Translations under genes and position numbers: made by a program
Shown here: positions 1 through 5,749 of the stretch, in pieces
How positions within the stretch are numbered: the stretch's first letter is position 1
How the letters are laid out: each line of letters opens with the position of its first letter
Notes under the pieces: generated by a model
Told to the model about the DNA's origin: nothing
The model's input: only the letters and a program-made list of their open reading frames with translations
Databases searched by the model: none
Source: Spirochaetia bacterium
GTDB lineage: Bacteria > Spirochaetota > Spirochaetia > DTKZ01
Direction: 5' to 3'
Assembly (NCBI GenBank): GCA_031270615.1
Contig: JAISXE010000384.1
Location: 1-6,740 of the forward strand
Length of the DNA stretch: 6,740 nucleotides

Positions 1-359
1 CCTGCATTGTCGGCACTTCGGATTATAGAATCAACACCTGCGGGCGTGAATTTGAAAGGCGGGAGGTAATAGGCATAATTGACGAACATGCCGTGTGGCT
101 AAAGAAGCATGGCACCCGCGAAAAACTGAATATCAGATACAGCCACCTTATTGAAGGCAACGGCAAAAACCGGGAGATCATAAAAGGGTTGGAAGCCATC
201 AATGAACAGAACGCCCCGGCAATCAGGGACGGGTTTAAGCGGAGACCAGGCTTCTATGCCGAGTATTTTTGGGATGGAAAGCAATGGTTCTATTTTGAGG
301 AGAAGAAACCGGCAATACCAATAGCGGAATGCCGGGAAAAGGAGGACGACGAATGCTAA
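1..359 (+). CDS. Unknown protein, 5'-truncated by the window edge
   Basis: The reading frame is open from base 3, the first complete codon, to the TAA at 357-359, giving 118 visible residues with no start that must be chosen. A GTG at 93 could start a shorter 88-aa protein, but the frame continues upstream without a stop and without an obvious ribosome site, so the gene most likely begins outside the window. The visible part is mostly polar and charged. It has an aromatic C-terminal section (YAEYFWDGKQWFYFEE) followed by an acidic tail ending EKEDDEC. I see no membrane segment and no motif I recognise. Its last 7 bases overlap the start of the ATPase gene, so it belongs to the same operon. 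Function unknown. Confidence 0.6.
   Translation, partial: CIVGTSDYRINTCGREFERREVIGIIDEHAVWLKKHGTREKLNIRYSHLIEGNGKNREIIKGLEAINEQNAPAIRDGFKRRPGFYAEYFWDGKQWFYFEEKKPAIPIAECREKEDDEC
341..345 (+). promoter_or_regulatory. Ribosome binding site fixing the ATPase start at 353
   Basis: GGAGG lies 7 bases before the ATG at 353. An in-frame ATG at 329 lies upstream of this site and would add eight residues (MPGKGGRR) that are just the site itself read as codons. The protein beginning MLISRLEIRN at 353 also fits the usual first beta strand of RecF/SMC-type ATPases, so 353 is preferred. Confidence 0.7.
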
Positions 360-1627
360 TCAGCAGGCTTGAAATCCGCAACATGCGGAAGATAAAACAG
401 GCGGAGATTGATTTCCACGGCGCGGGCGTGCAGATGATCGAGGGGATGAACCAGTCCGGCAAGACGACAATCGGGCAGGCCATAGCGATCACCATGAACG
501 GCCAGAAAGACTTCACGCCGGGAATGATCGCCCGCGGCGAGGAAGAAGCGGAGATTGTCGCCTGGACCGACAACGAGCTGAAAATACGCACCGTCATGGC
601 CGGGAGCGTGAGGCAGTCCGTCGCCCGGTATGACGAAGGGTTGCGGCGGCACATCAACGTGGCGGGGGGCGTGCGCGCCTTCCTTGACTCCATCTGCTCC
701 GGGCTTGAGCAGCCCTGGGCGCTGCGCGACGTGCCGGACGCGGATGTCGTCGAAATGCTGATGTCCCGGTCCGGGGCATCCGAAAAAATCGCCGCCATCG
801 ACGCCGCGCTTGCCGAAAGAGAACAGTTGCGGACGGAAACGGGCCGCGACCGGAAACGCCTGGGAGACCCCGGCAAGCCCCCGGAGAAAGTCGAACATCC
901 CGACCCGATTGACGGCATCAAGGCGGAACGGGAAAAGGCGCTAAACTACCAAAAGGCCTACGCGATAATCCTTGTCGAGACAAAAGGCGCCATACAAAAA
1001 GCGGTGAGCGCCGCCTGCACCTTTGAGGAATTGGAGGACATTGTGCCGCTGCTGAAAAAGGAGGCTGGAAACGGGAGGGATAAAATCTCCCCTTTTGGGA
1101 CATACGCCAAAGCCGACGTTGAAGCCCTGGAAAGCAAGATAACCGAGTGGTTTGAAACCGAAAAAAAGGCAAAGGACTATGACGCCCATATCGAAAAGAA
1201 AACCCAGTGCGACAATCTCGACAAACAGTATAAAGTCCTCACCGCCGAGATCGAAACCCTCCGGGAGCAGCGCAGGAAAGCCCTTGCCGACATGAGGCTG
1301 GGTGTAAAAGGGCTGGAAATCGGCGAGGACAACATGCTCTACCACAACGGCGTCCTGCGGGGAATCACAAAGTCAGAAAAAAAAGGCAACTGGTCGACAT
1401 CGGAATCCGTGCAGGTGTTTTTCGGCATGGGGGCGCGGTTCGCCGGGGAGATGAAGGTGCTTGTCGTTGACAACGCCGAAAGCCTTGACGCGAAAACCAT
1501 CGACACGATCACGCAGTGGGCCGAAAAAGTCGGGTTTCTGGTGATCATGCTCCGCGTCGCCGAGGTGCCGGAAAAGCTTGAGGAAGGGGTGATCTACATC
1601 CGCGAGGGGGAGGTGTTGAAAAAATGA
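353..1627 (+). CDS. RecF/SMC-like AAA family ATPase of phage recombination modules
   Basis: Predicted 424-aa cytoplasmic ATPase of the ABC/SMC/RecF type. The N-terminus is the family's first strand (LISRLEIRNMRKI). Walker A follows at residues 31-38, GMNQSGKT, which fits GxxxxGKT. A stretch around 61-80 (RGEEEAEI...LKIRT) matches the part of RecF-like proteins after the P-loop. The middle, about residues 145-315, is charged and probably forms a short coiled coil; there is no CxxC zinc hook. The C-terminal lobe has a degenerate signature region (STSESVQV, 348-355), Walker B KVLVVDN with Asp373, and a D-loop-like SLD. Asn374 sits where a catalytic Glu is usual. Known relatives sit beside phage annealing proteins and nucleases. 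The role in end processing or loading is inferred. The gene overlaps its neighbours by 7 and 4 bases. Confidence 0.85.
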   Translation: MLISRLEIRNMRKIKQAEIDFHGAGVQMIEGMNQSGKTTIGQAIAITMNGQKDFTPGMIARGEEEAEIVAWTDNELKIRTVMAGSVRQSVARYDEGLRRHINVAGGVRAFLDSICSGLEQPWALRDVPDADVVEMLMSRSGASEKIAAIDAALAEREQLRTETGRDRKRLGDPGKPPEKVEHPDPIDGIKAEREKALNYQKAYAIILVETKGAIQKAVSAACTFEELEDIVPLLKKEAGNGRDKISPFGTYAKADVEALESKITEWFETEKKAKDYDAHIEKKTQCDNLDKQYKVLTAEIETLREQRRKALADMRLGVKGLEIGEDNMLYHNGVLRGITKSEKKGNWSTSESVQVFFGMGARFAGEMKVLVVDNAESLDAKTIDTITQWAEKVGFLVIMLRVAEVPEKLEEGVIYIREGEVLKK

Positions 1628-1868
1628 AAGACGGCGGATCGGCGTTCCCGGTTTTTGAAAGCATGCGGGTCGGGGCTGATTATGCGTGCATTGATAGTGG
1701 CATGTGACCCTACGCGATTGGTTCGCAGGGCAGGCATTATCGGGGTTCACAAAGCACTGTCATAATGAAATATCCATCGAAAAAATTGTTACCGATAGTT
1801 ACGCCGTGGCGGACCTCATGATCACCCGGCGTGAAGCGGACAACAAGAAGGAGGCAGAAAAAGCATGA
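1624..1868 (+). pseudogene. Frameshifted small phage gene of the 'DGGxAFP ... GMTLRDWFAG' type
   Basis: An ORF begins at ATG 1624, ten bases after GGGAGG, and opens MKDGGSAFPVF. It stops after 27 codons at TGA 1705-1707, directly after Ser-Gly-Met. In another frame, from 1707, the sequence reads TLRDWFAGQAL, then SYAVADLMITRREA, and ends at TGA 1866-1868. These halves join into the architecture of small phage proteins that begin DGGPAFP and contain GMTLRDYFAGQA and a C-terminal helix like YALADAMLxxR. Removing two bases (ATGTGACC to ATGACC) restores one 80-aa protein. That protein would overlap the ATPase gene by ATGA upstream and the next gene by ATGA downstream, as elsewhere in this operon. 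I know no function for this family. The lesion could be real decay or a sequencing or assembly error. Confidence 0.75.
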
Positions 1869-2101
1869 AGTTTTTGGTTGACAATGAAGGGTTCGCGGTC
1901 AACACCGCGCAGATGACGGCGGTGAGGATCAAGACAAACAAGAACGACGGCTCGTTCAAAAACAACCGGGATTACCCATTTGTCGCGGATGTCCACGTTT
2001 CGGGCAGGGAAAAGCCCTTCACCGTCTTCCTGACCCAGGGGCAGGGGGCGGAGCTTTCCCTGTTCGTGAAAGAACGGGAAATGGAGGGGGGCGGCGCATG
2101 A
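1865..2101 (+). CDS. Small protein of unknown function, 78 aa
   Basis: Starts at ATG 1865, ten bases after GGAGG (1850-1854), and ends at 2101, overlapping the exonuclease gene by ATGA. The 78 residues alternate short hydrophobic and charged stretches (MKFLVDNEGFAV, VADVHVSGREKPFTVFL), which suggests a small all-beta or alpha-beta cytoplasmic domain. No cysteines, membrane segments or catalytic motifs are evident. The C-terminal KEREMEGGGA is partly the ribosome site of the next gene read as codons. The position between recombination genes makes an accessory role in DNA metabolism possible, but this rests on context only. I do not recognise the family. Confidence 0.75.
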   Translation: MKFLVDNEGFAVNTAQMTAVRIKTNKNDGSFKNNRDYPFVADVHVSGREKPFTVFLTQGQGAELSLFVKEREMEGGGA

Positions 2102-2667
2102 TCACAAGCGCGTGGATGGACACCGAGACAACGGGGATCGACCCCCGCGATTCCGGCGCTTTCGAGGTAGCCCTGCTGGTCTACAGGGGCCCGGCGTGTG
2201 TCTTCGAGAGGCTCTACCTCCTTAACCCCTTGTGCGAAGACGTGAGGTGGGGCGAGGAAGCCTTCCGCGTGCACGGGGTGACGGAGGAGACGGTTCTTTC
2301 CTACCCGCCGCCCGAAGCCGTGGTGCCGGGGTTTGTCGCCGACCTCAAAAAGTTCCTCCCCCCGGAAAAATACGTTTTCGCGGGATACTGCTGCGGGTTT
2401 GACTACGGGCACGTCGGGGCCATGCTTTGCCGGGCCGGTTACCAGGCAGCGGATTACTTCAGCGGGCGTCTCATCGACGTCCACGAGCTGGCAAAACGGG
2501 CGGCGGAAGCGGGGCTTCTGCCGAAAACAGACAACCGCAGGCTGGAAACAATGGCAAAGGCGCTCAAAATCCCGCACGGCGCCGCGCATGCCGCGATGGC
2601 CGACATCAAGGCGACGCGGCGGCTTTACGACACCCTCTGCCAGATCGAGAGGGGGTTGCGGATATGA
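2098..2667 (+). CDS. DEDDh (DnaQ-like) 3'-5' exonuclease
   Basis: A 189-aa exonuclease domain standing alone, similar in size to the catalytic core of DNA polymerase III epsilon. ExoI is WMDTETTG, with metal-binding Asp8 and Glu10. The conserved HGVT is at 59-62. ExoII is the AGYCCGFDYGHV segment with Asp102. ExoIII is HAAMAD with His164 and Asp169, which defines the DEDDh subgroup. The region leading into ExoIII (IDVHELAKR, RRLETMAKALKI) is also typical. The expected activity is two-metal hydrolysis from 3' ends of DNA, or possibly RNA. No polymerase-binding C-terminal tail and no convincing QxxLxLF-type clamp-binding peptide is visible. The gene overlaps the preceding gene and the clamp-like gene by 4 bases each, suggesting coupled translation with both. 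Confidence 0.9.
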   Translation: MITSAWMDTETTGIDPRDSGAFEVALLVYRGPACVFERLYLLNPLCEDVRWGEEAFRVHGVTEETVLSYPPPEAVVPGFVADLKKFLPPEKYVFAGYCCGFDYGHVGAMLCRAGYQAADYFSGRLIDVHELAKRAAEAGLLPKTDNRRLETMAKALKIPHGAAHAAMADIKATRRLYDTLCQIERGLRI

Positions 2668-3236
2668 CTTACGGGACATTCATAGAAGCCTTCGGGCAGT
2701 TCGGCAGGCAGCTTGAATTCCTCTCCAAGGCAATTGGGCACGATGAAACGCGCCTGGCGTTTCACAATATCAAGATAGAGCCTTCGGATGCCGTCGAGGG
2801 GAAATACAGGGCTGTCGCTTCGGACGGGCGGCGTTTGCACATCGTAGATCCGCTTTCCTGCCCGGACAATATCGGGGTGGAACCGGGGCTTTGGAGGTTT
2901 CTGCGCTCCACGACAAAAACCGCCTGGATAGCGAGGGTGGGTGAAAAAGGCGCGCTGGATTTCCCGAATTACAGGCGTGTCATCCCCGATACCCAGGCAA
3001 CCTTCGAAACAGAATATTGGTCTGGATTCGAAACCGGGAAATCTTGTGTGGCTGCATTGGGGCCACTCGTGAAGTTTATCAATTCCTTCCCGTCCCCTAC
3101 CGTGATAAATCCCGCATACCTTGCCGACTTGGGTTGCGAAGTGTGGAAGGTCTCCTATAGGGGAAATAGCGAGGCGGTTGTTTTTGAAAGCGGCAATCTC
3201 AAGGCCATAATAATGCCCTTGGAATATATAGTGTAA
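2664..3236 (+). CDS. DNA sliding-clamp-like protein (short DnaN/beta relative)
   Basis: The start is the ATG at 2664, inside the ATGA overlap with the exonuclease gene. The frame stays open much further upstream, but that part only shadows the exonuclease. The 190-aa product carries landmarks of the beta clamp in the right order: ASDGRRL at 52-58 (compare ATDGHRL in DnaN domain 2), FPNYRRVIP at 100-108 (compare FPDYRRVLP), NPAYLADLG at 149-157 (compare the FNxxYLLD helix of domain 3), and a closing AIIMPL at 181-186 (compare the C-terminal YVVMPMRL). DnaN is about 366 aa with three domains, so this protein corresponds to domains 2 and 3 in shortened form. It probably encircles DNA or tethers enzymes, with the exonuclease an obvious candidate partner. 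The oligomeric state is unknown. The assignment rests on motifs, not on an alignment. Confidence 0.75.
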   Translation: MTYGTFIEAFGQFGRQLEFLSKAIGHDETRLAFHNIKIEPSDAVEGKYRAVASDGRRLHIVDPLSCPDNIGVEPGLWRFLRSTTKTAWIARVGEKGALDFPNYRRVIPDTQATFETEYWSGFETGKSCVAALGPLVKFINSFPSPTVINPAYLADLGCEVWKVSYRGNSEAVVFESGNLKAIIMPLEYIV

Positions 3237-3259
3237 ATGATTCTTTATGGAGGTAACGA

Positions 3260-4351
3260 ATGAAAACAGACGGATCAGACGCAAACGAAAAGATGAAAAG
3301 CGTTGAACGCTCCCCGGTTCAGGGTTTGAAGGAAATCATGAACTCCGAATATGTCAAAAAGCGGTTCATGGAAGTCATGGGGGAAAAGTCCGCCGCCTTT
3401 ATCGCGTCCGTTCTTAGCGCGGTGCAGAAAAACCCCGAACTCGCAAAATGCGACCCGCAGTCCATTCTTTCGGCGGCGATGGTGGCGGCGACGCTGGACC
3501 TTCCCATTGATTCAAACCTGGGGTTTTCCGCGATAGTCCCGTACAACACAAAGCGAAAAAATGGGGACGGGAGTGAATGCCGGGTATCCCTTGCCCAGTT
3601 CCAAATCATGTATAAAGGGTTCATTCAGTTGGCTTTGCGGTCAGGGCAGTATAAAACCATCAACGTCTCGCCGATTTACGAGGACGAATTCGAATCCTAT
3701 GACATCATAACGGGCGACATTATTATCCATCCGGTTGAGGGCGGATACCGTTACCATGAAAGGGATGACAAAATAATCGGCTATGCCGCCTTTTTCCGCC
3801 TGCTGAACGGGTATGAGCGGCTTGAGTATTGGTCGTTGAAAAAAATTATGTCCCACGGGGAAAGATACTCAAAATCGTTCCATAATAAAAACGGCCTTTG
3901 GAAGACAAACCCCCATGCCATGTGTGCGAAGACTGTCCTGAAAAACACCCTGTCGAAATGGGGCATTCTGTCCGTGTCCATGCAGAGCGCGATTGTGGCG
4001 GACCAGGCGGTGATCAAGGCATTTGACAAACCCATAGACGGCGAAAACGTAAGATACATTGACTCAAGCGGGCCGCCGCCTGAAACCGGCGATACGGAAG
4101 ACACGGGGGAGACGGAAGCCGCCGAAAAAAACAAAACCCCCGAACCCCCGGAATCAGGCGCGTCCGATCCTGTTCCCTCGGAAGGAGGCAGCAGCGCCGA
4201 AGGCGCTGCGCGGGCGGCGGCAACGGTGCCCGCAGTGCCGAAGGAGGGCGGCTCCGCGGCATCGCAAAGTGTCCCGAAACCGGCCAGGATCAAGCCCTCC
4301 GATGAAGCAAAAGGCCTTAAAAGCGTGGAACTTCCAAACTTCGGCAATTGA
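3260..4351 (+). CDS. recT: RecT family single-stranded DNA annealing protein
   Basis: A 363-aa annealing protein. The core is roughly residues 18-255, with the family hallmarks in order: helical N-terminus, ILSAAMVAATLDLPID (69-84), AQFQIMYKGFIQLALRSGQY (112-131), INVSPIYEDE (134-143), and W214-x-T-x-P followed by the MCAKTVLKNTLSKWG segment (221-235). RecT proteins coat single strands and anneal them with complementary DNA in phage recombination. Residues about 265-345 form a long Pro/Glu/Ala/Gly/Ser-rich, probably disordered linker with repeated EGGS. A short conserved-looking tip (KGLKSVELPNFGN) ends the protein and may be a partner-binding peptide. The start has GGAGG at 3249-3253, six bases before ATG 3260. 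The 23-base gap before it is among the longest non-coding stretches in the window. Known RecT proteins usually pair with a 5'-3' exonuclease, and none is visible here. Confidence 0.95.
   Translation: MKTDGSDANEKMKSVERSPVQGLKEIMNSEYVKKRFMEVMGEKSAAFIASVLSAVQKNPELAKCDPQSILSAAMVAATLDLPIDSNLGFSAIVPYNTKRKNGDGSECRVSLAQFQIMYKGFIQLALRSGQYKTINVSPIYEDEFESYDIITGDIIIHPVEGGYRYHERDDKIIGYAAFFRLLNGYERLEYWSLKKIMSHGERYSKSFHNKNGLWKTNPHAMCAKTVLKNTLSKWGILSVSMQSAIVADQAVIKAFDKPIDGENVRYIDSSGPPPETGDTEDTGETEAAEKNKTPEPPESGASDPVPSEGGSSAEGAARAAATVPAVPKEGGSAASQSVPKPARIKPSDEAKGLKSVELPNFGN
4191..4209 (+). other. Perfect GC-rich stem-loop inside the recT linker
   Basis: GCAGCGCC at 4191-4198 and GGCGCTGC at 4202-4209 are exact inverted complements separated by the three bases GAA, giving an 8-bp stem of mostly G-C pairs. 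It lies in the part of recT coding for the disordered linker. No T run follows, so it does not look like an intrinsic terminator. It could slow ribosomes or stabilise the transcript, or it may be a by-product of the Ala/Glu/Gly-rich codons. Confidence 0.4.
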
Positions 4352-4358
4352 AATTGGC

Positions 4359-4363
4359 GGAGG
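4359..4363 (+). promoter_or_regulatory. Ribosome binding site for a small ORF at 4369
   Basis: GGAGG five bases before ATG 4369. It is as strong as the sites of the clear genes in this operon, which indicates that something starting at 4369 is, or was, translated even though the intact ORF there has only 22 codons. Confidence 0.5.
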
Positions 4364-4368
4364 ATAAA

Positions 4369-4511
4369 ATGGCAAAGGCGATTAAAGGTGTGGCTGAAAA
4401 CGCGGGGATATTACGGCTGTCTTGGATGCAAATATGAATATTTCGGGAAGGATTATTGCCGCAATATGGGCCGCCCGTATGCCGGCCGGTGGCGGGGGGA
4501 GGGGCGGATGA
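4369..4511 (+). pseudogene. Possible frameshifted small gene, or two tiny coupled ORFs
   Basis: After a strong GGAGG, ATG 4369 opens a 22-aa ORF (MAKAIKGVAENAGILRLSWM...) ending at TGA 4437. That stop overlaps by ATGA an ORF of 25 aa (4434-4511), which itself overlaps the next gene by ATGA. A one-base change in the GGGG run at 4404-4407 gives a different reading. One extra G would join the N-terminus to GDITAVLDANMNISGR and end at TGA 4511, as a 47-aa protein with the operon's usual ATGA junction. One fewer G would give GYYGCLGCKYEYF with a CxxC, and would run on into the nuclease gene. I prefer the first because of the junction, but it is a guess. No function is recognised. Confidence 0.35.
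4498..4502 (+). promoter_or_regulatory. Ribosome binding site supporting the nuclease start at 4508
   Basis: GGAGG within a G-rich stretch, five bases before ATG 4508. The same frame is open back to a GTG at 4388, which would add 40 residues including a Cys-rich segment. The well-spaced site and the ATGA overlap at 4508-4511 favour the shorter protein. Confidence 0.6.
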
Positions 4512-5377
4512 GAATAAGGCTCCCGGTACACGCCGCGATGTCAAGGGGCTACATCGTCCTCAAAGCGACATGCCAGAAAGACCACCAACTGGCAGCCAGC
4601 CTGTTCACCAAAAAAAAGGAGTGGGAGGATCGCAACCAGCGGGAATTTTTCCTGACCGCGCTTCTCGATCTCCCTTACCAGAGGCGGACTTTCAGGCAGA
4701 ATTCCGCCGTCTGGAAGCTGGTCACGGTGATTTTCGAGAGCATGGAGGGGCGGCTGCCCGACGAGGACGAGAAATACGGCCTGTACCTTGACCTCCTTGA
4801 CGCCTACGCGGACAAGGTGCCGAACCGGATAAAGGGCGGCCTGCGCCCCGTCCACATATCGGAGGCGAACAGCCTTGAGGGATCAAGGTTTATCGACGGC
4901 CTTCTTGTCCACCTTGCCACGGAGTGCGATCTGACTTACGAGGCGCAGACGACCGTGCAGGAAGTTTTGCAGGAATGGGAGCGGTGGCGTGGCGGCCTGG
5001 AATACGACCACGCCGATTACGCCGACGCGGGGCAGACCGAGATGCTGACCGAGCTTGAGTGGCGCAGGAGACACGTCTACTCCGAGGCGAGCGGGCGCGG
5101 GGGGGCCATCGTCAGGGCGCATATCGTGAGCCGGGGCACGGACGCGCCGGACATTGAAAAAGCCTGGAACTGGATGGCGCTCCTGCCGGAAGAGCATGAG
5201 GAACAACACCGGCTGGGCTGGGACAGGTTTTTGGATATTTACCCGCACCTGCGGGGCCGCGTCGGGCGGGCGCGGAATCTTGCGGGTAAATTGGAACTGG
5301 ACTTTAAGGGCGCGCGACAAAGGGCGGCCGCGTATAACCCGGAAAGTTTGGCTGTGCAGGCATTGATGGAGGAATGA
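4508..5377 (+). CDS. Putative recombination protein: NinB-like N-terminus plus HNH nuclease domain
   Basis: Predicted 289 aa. The N-terminal half carries features of NinB (lambda Orf) type recombination proteins: RRTFRQNSAVWK at 59-70, resembling the R-T-x-x-QN helix, and SLEGSRFID at 122-130, resembling the S-x-E-x-S-x-F-I-D helix. The C-terminal part resembles the beta-beta-alpha-metal HNH fold: AHIVSRG with His205, WNW with Asn221, and LLPEEHEEQH with His230 and His234, followed by GWDRFLDIYPHL. This layout is like the putative HNHc nucleases next to phage annealing genes. The Cys pair usual before the first His is absent; the local sequence is HVYSEASGRGG. It probably nicks or resolves DNA intermediates, or assists RecT, in the cytoplasm. 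Family assignment is from motif memory and moderately secure. A GTG start at 4388 is the alternative. Confidence 0.65.
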   Translation: MRIRLPVHAAMSRGYIVLKATCQKDHQLAASLFTKKKEWEDRNQREFFLTALLDLPYQRRTFRQNSAVWKLVTVIFESMEGRLPDEDEKYGLYLDLLDAYADKVPNRIKGGLRPVHISEANSLEGSRFIDGLLVHLATECDLTYEAQTTVQEVLQEWERWRGGLEYDHADYADAGQTEMLTELEWRRRHVYSEASGRGGAIVRAHIVSRGTDAPDIEKAWNWMALLPEEHEEQHRLGWDRFLDIYPHLRGRVGRARNLAGKLELDFKGARQRAAAYNPESLAVQALMEE

Positions 5378-5380
5378 GTG

Positions 5381-5749
5381 ATGGTAAAGTTCAACCCTGA
5401 AAATAAAGGGACATTGACCTATGGTGAGGCATTGCGCCCAGCCATAGGAATAAAGGACAAGGCGGAGGCGCAAGAGTATTTGCGCGATTATGCCGCCTTT
5501 ATCCAAAAATATCTCGACAAGGAACCCGACCGGCAGGGCCGGACTGCAATACAGATCGCAAAAATAAACATCGGATATTTTTCGGGGTATTACGATACCG
5601 AAACCATGAAGAGGGTGCATGAGGTCTTTGATACTGAACACCCTATTTTCGGGAAAAAAGAACCAACCCCCGAAGAGGCTTTTACGGCAGGTAAAAATCT
5701 GGCAGCCGGGGGGATGCCCCAAAAGGAGGGAATGCCGTGCGTGAAATAA
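5381..5749 (+). CDS. Conserved phage protein of unknown function, 122 aa
   Basis: ATG 5381 follows the nuclease stop by three bases and has GGAGG at 5368-5372, eight bases upstream. GTG 5378 directly before it would add one residue and is equally possible. The protein begins KFNPENKGTLTYGEAL, has a helical middle (DKAEAQEYLRDYAAFIQKYL), then IAKINIGYFSGYYD and HPIFGK, and ends with PTPEEAFTAGKNLA before a flexible tail. This combination is one I associate with small phage and prophage proteins of unknown function. It has no membrane segment or catalytic motif. Its last 13 bases overlap the next gene, so its C-terminal residues GMPQKEGMPCVK double as the next gene's ribosome site. Confidence 0.8.
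   Translation: MVKFNPENKGTLTYGEALRPAIGIKDKAEAQEYLRDYAAFIQKYLDKEPDRQGRTAIQIAKINIGYFSGYYDTETMKRVHEVFDTEHPIFGKKEPTPEEAFTAGKNLAAGGMPQKEGMPCVK

Noticed and set aside
235..921. 228-aa - strand ORF opposite the ATPase gene
   Set aside because: It is antisense to the Walker A region, is Ser/Pro/Arg-rich as expected of a GC-rich shadow, and contains no recognisable domain.
1700..1712. Programmed ribosomal frameshift at 1705
   Set aside because: There is no slippery heptamer and no obvious downstream structure. The expected protein is restored by removing two bases, which fits an insertion better.
2427..2663. Upstream extension of the clamp-like frame to an ATG at 2427
   Set aside because: This part overlaps the well-supported exonuclease motifs and has low-complexity shadow composition. 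The ATGA junction at 2664 is the natural start.
2694..2726. Clamp-binding peptide QLEFL near the N-terminus of the clamp-like protein
   Set aside because: The order of Leu and Phe does not fit the QLxLF consensus, and a clamp carrying its own binding peptide would be odd. Treated as chance.
3237..3263. Eight-codon ORF (MILYGGNE) between the clamp-like gene and recT, ending in an ATGA overlap with recT
   Set aside because: It could be a leader peptide, but it has no ribosome site of its own and is short enough to be chance.
4191..4209. Intrinsic terminator
   Set aside because: The stem is perfect, but it lies inside recT and is followed by GC-rich codons rather than a T run.
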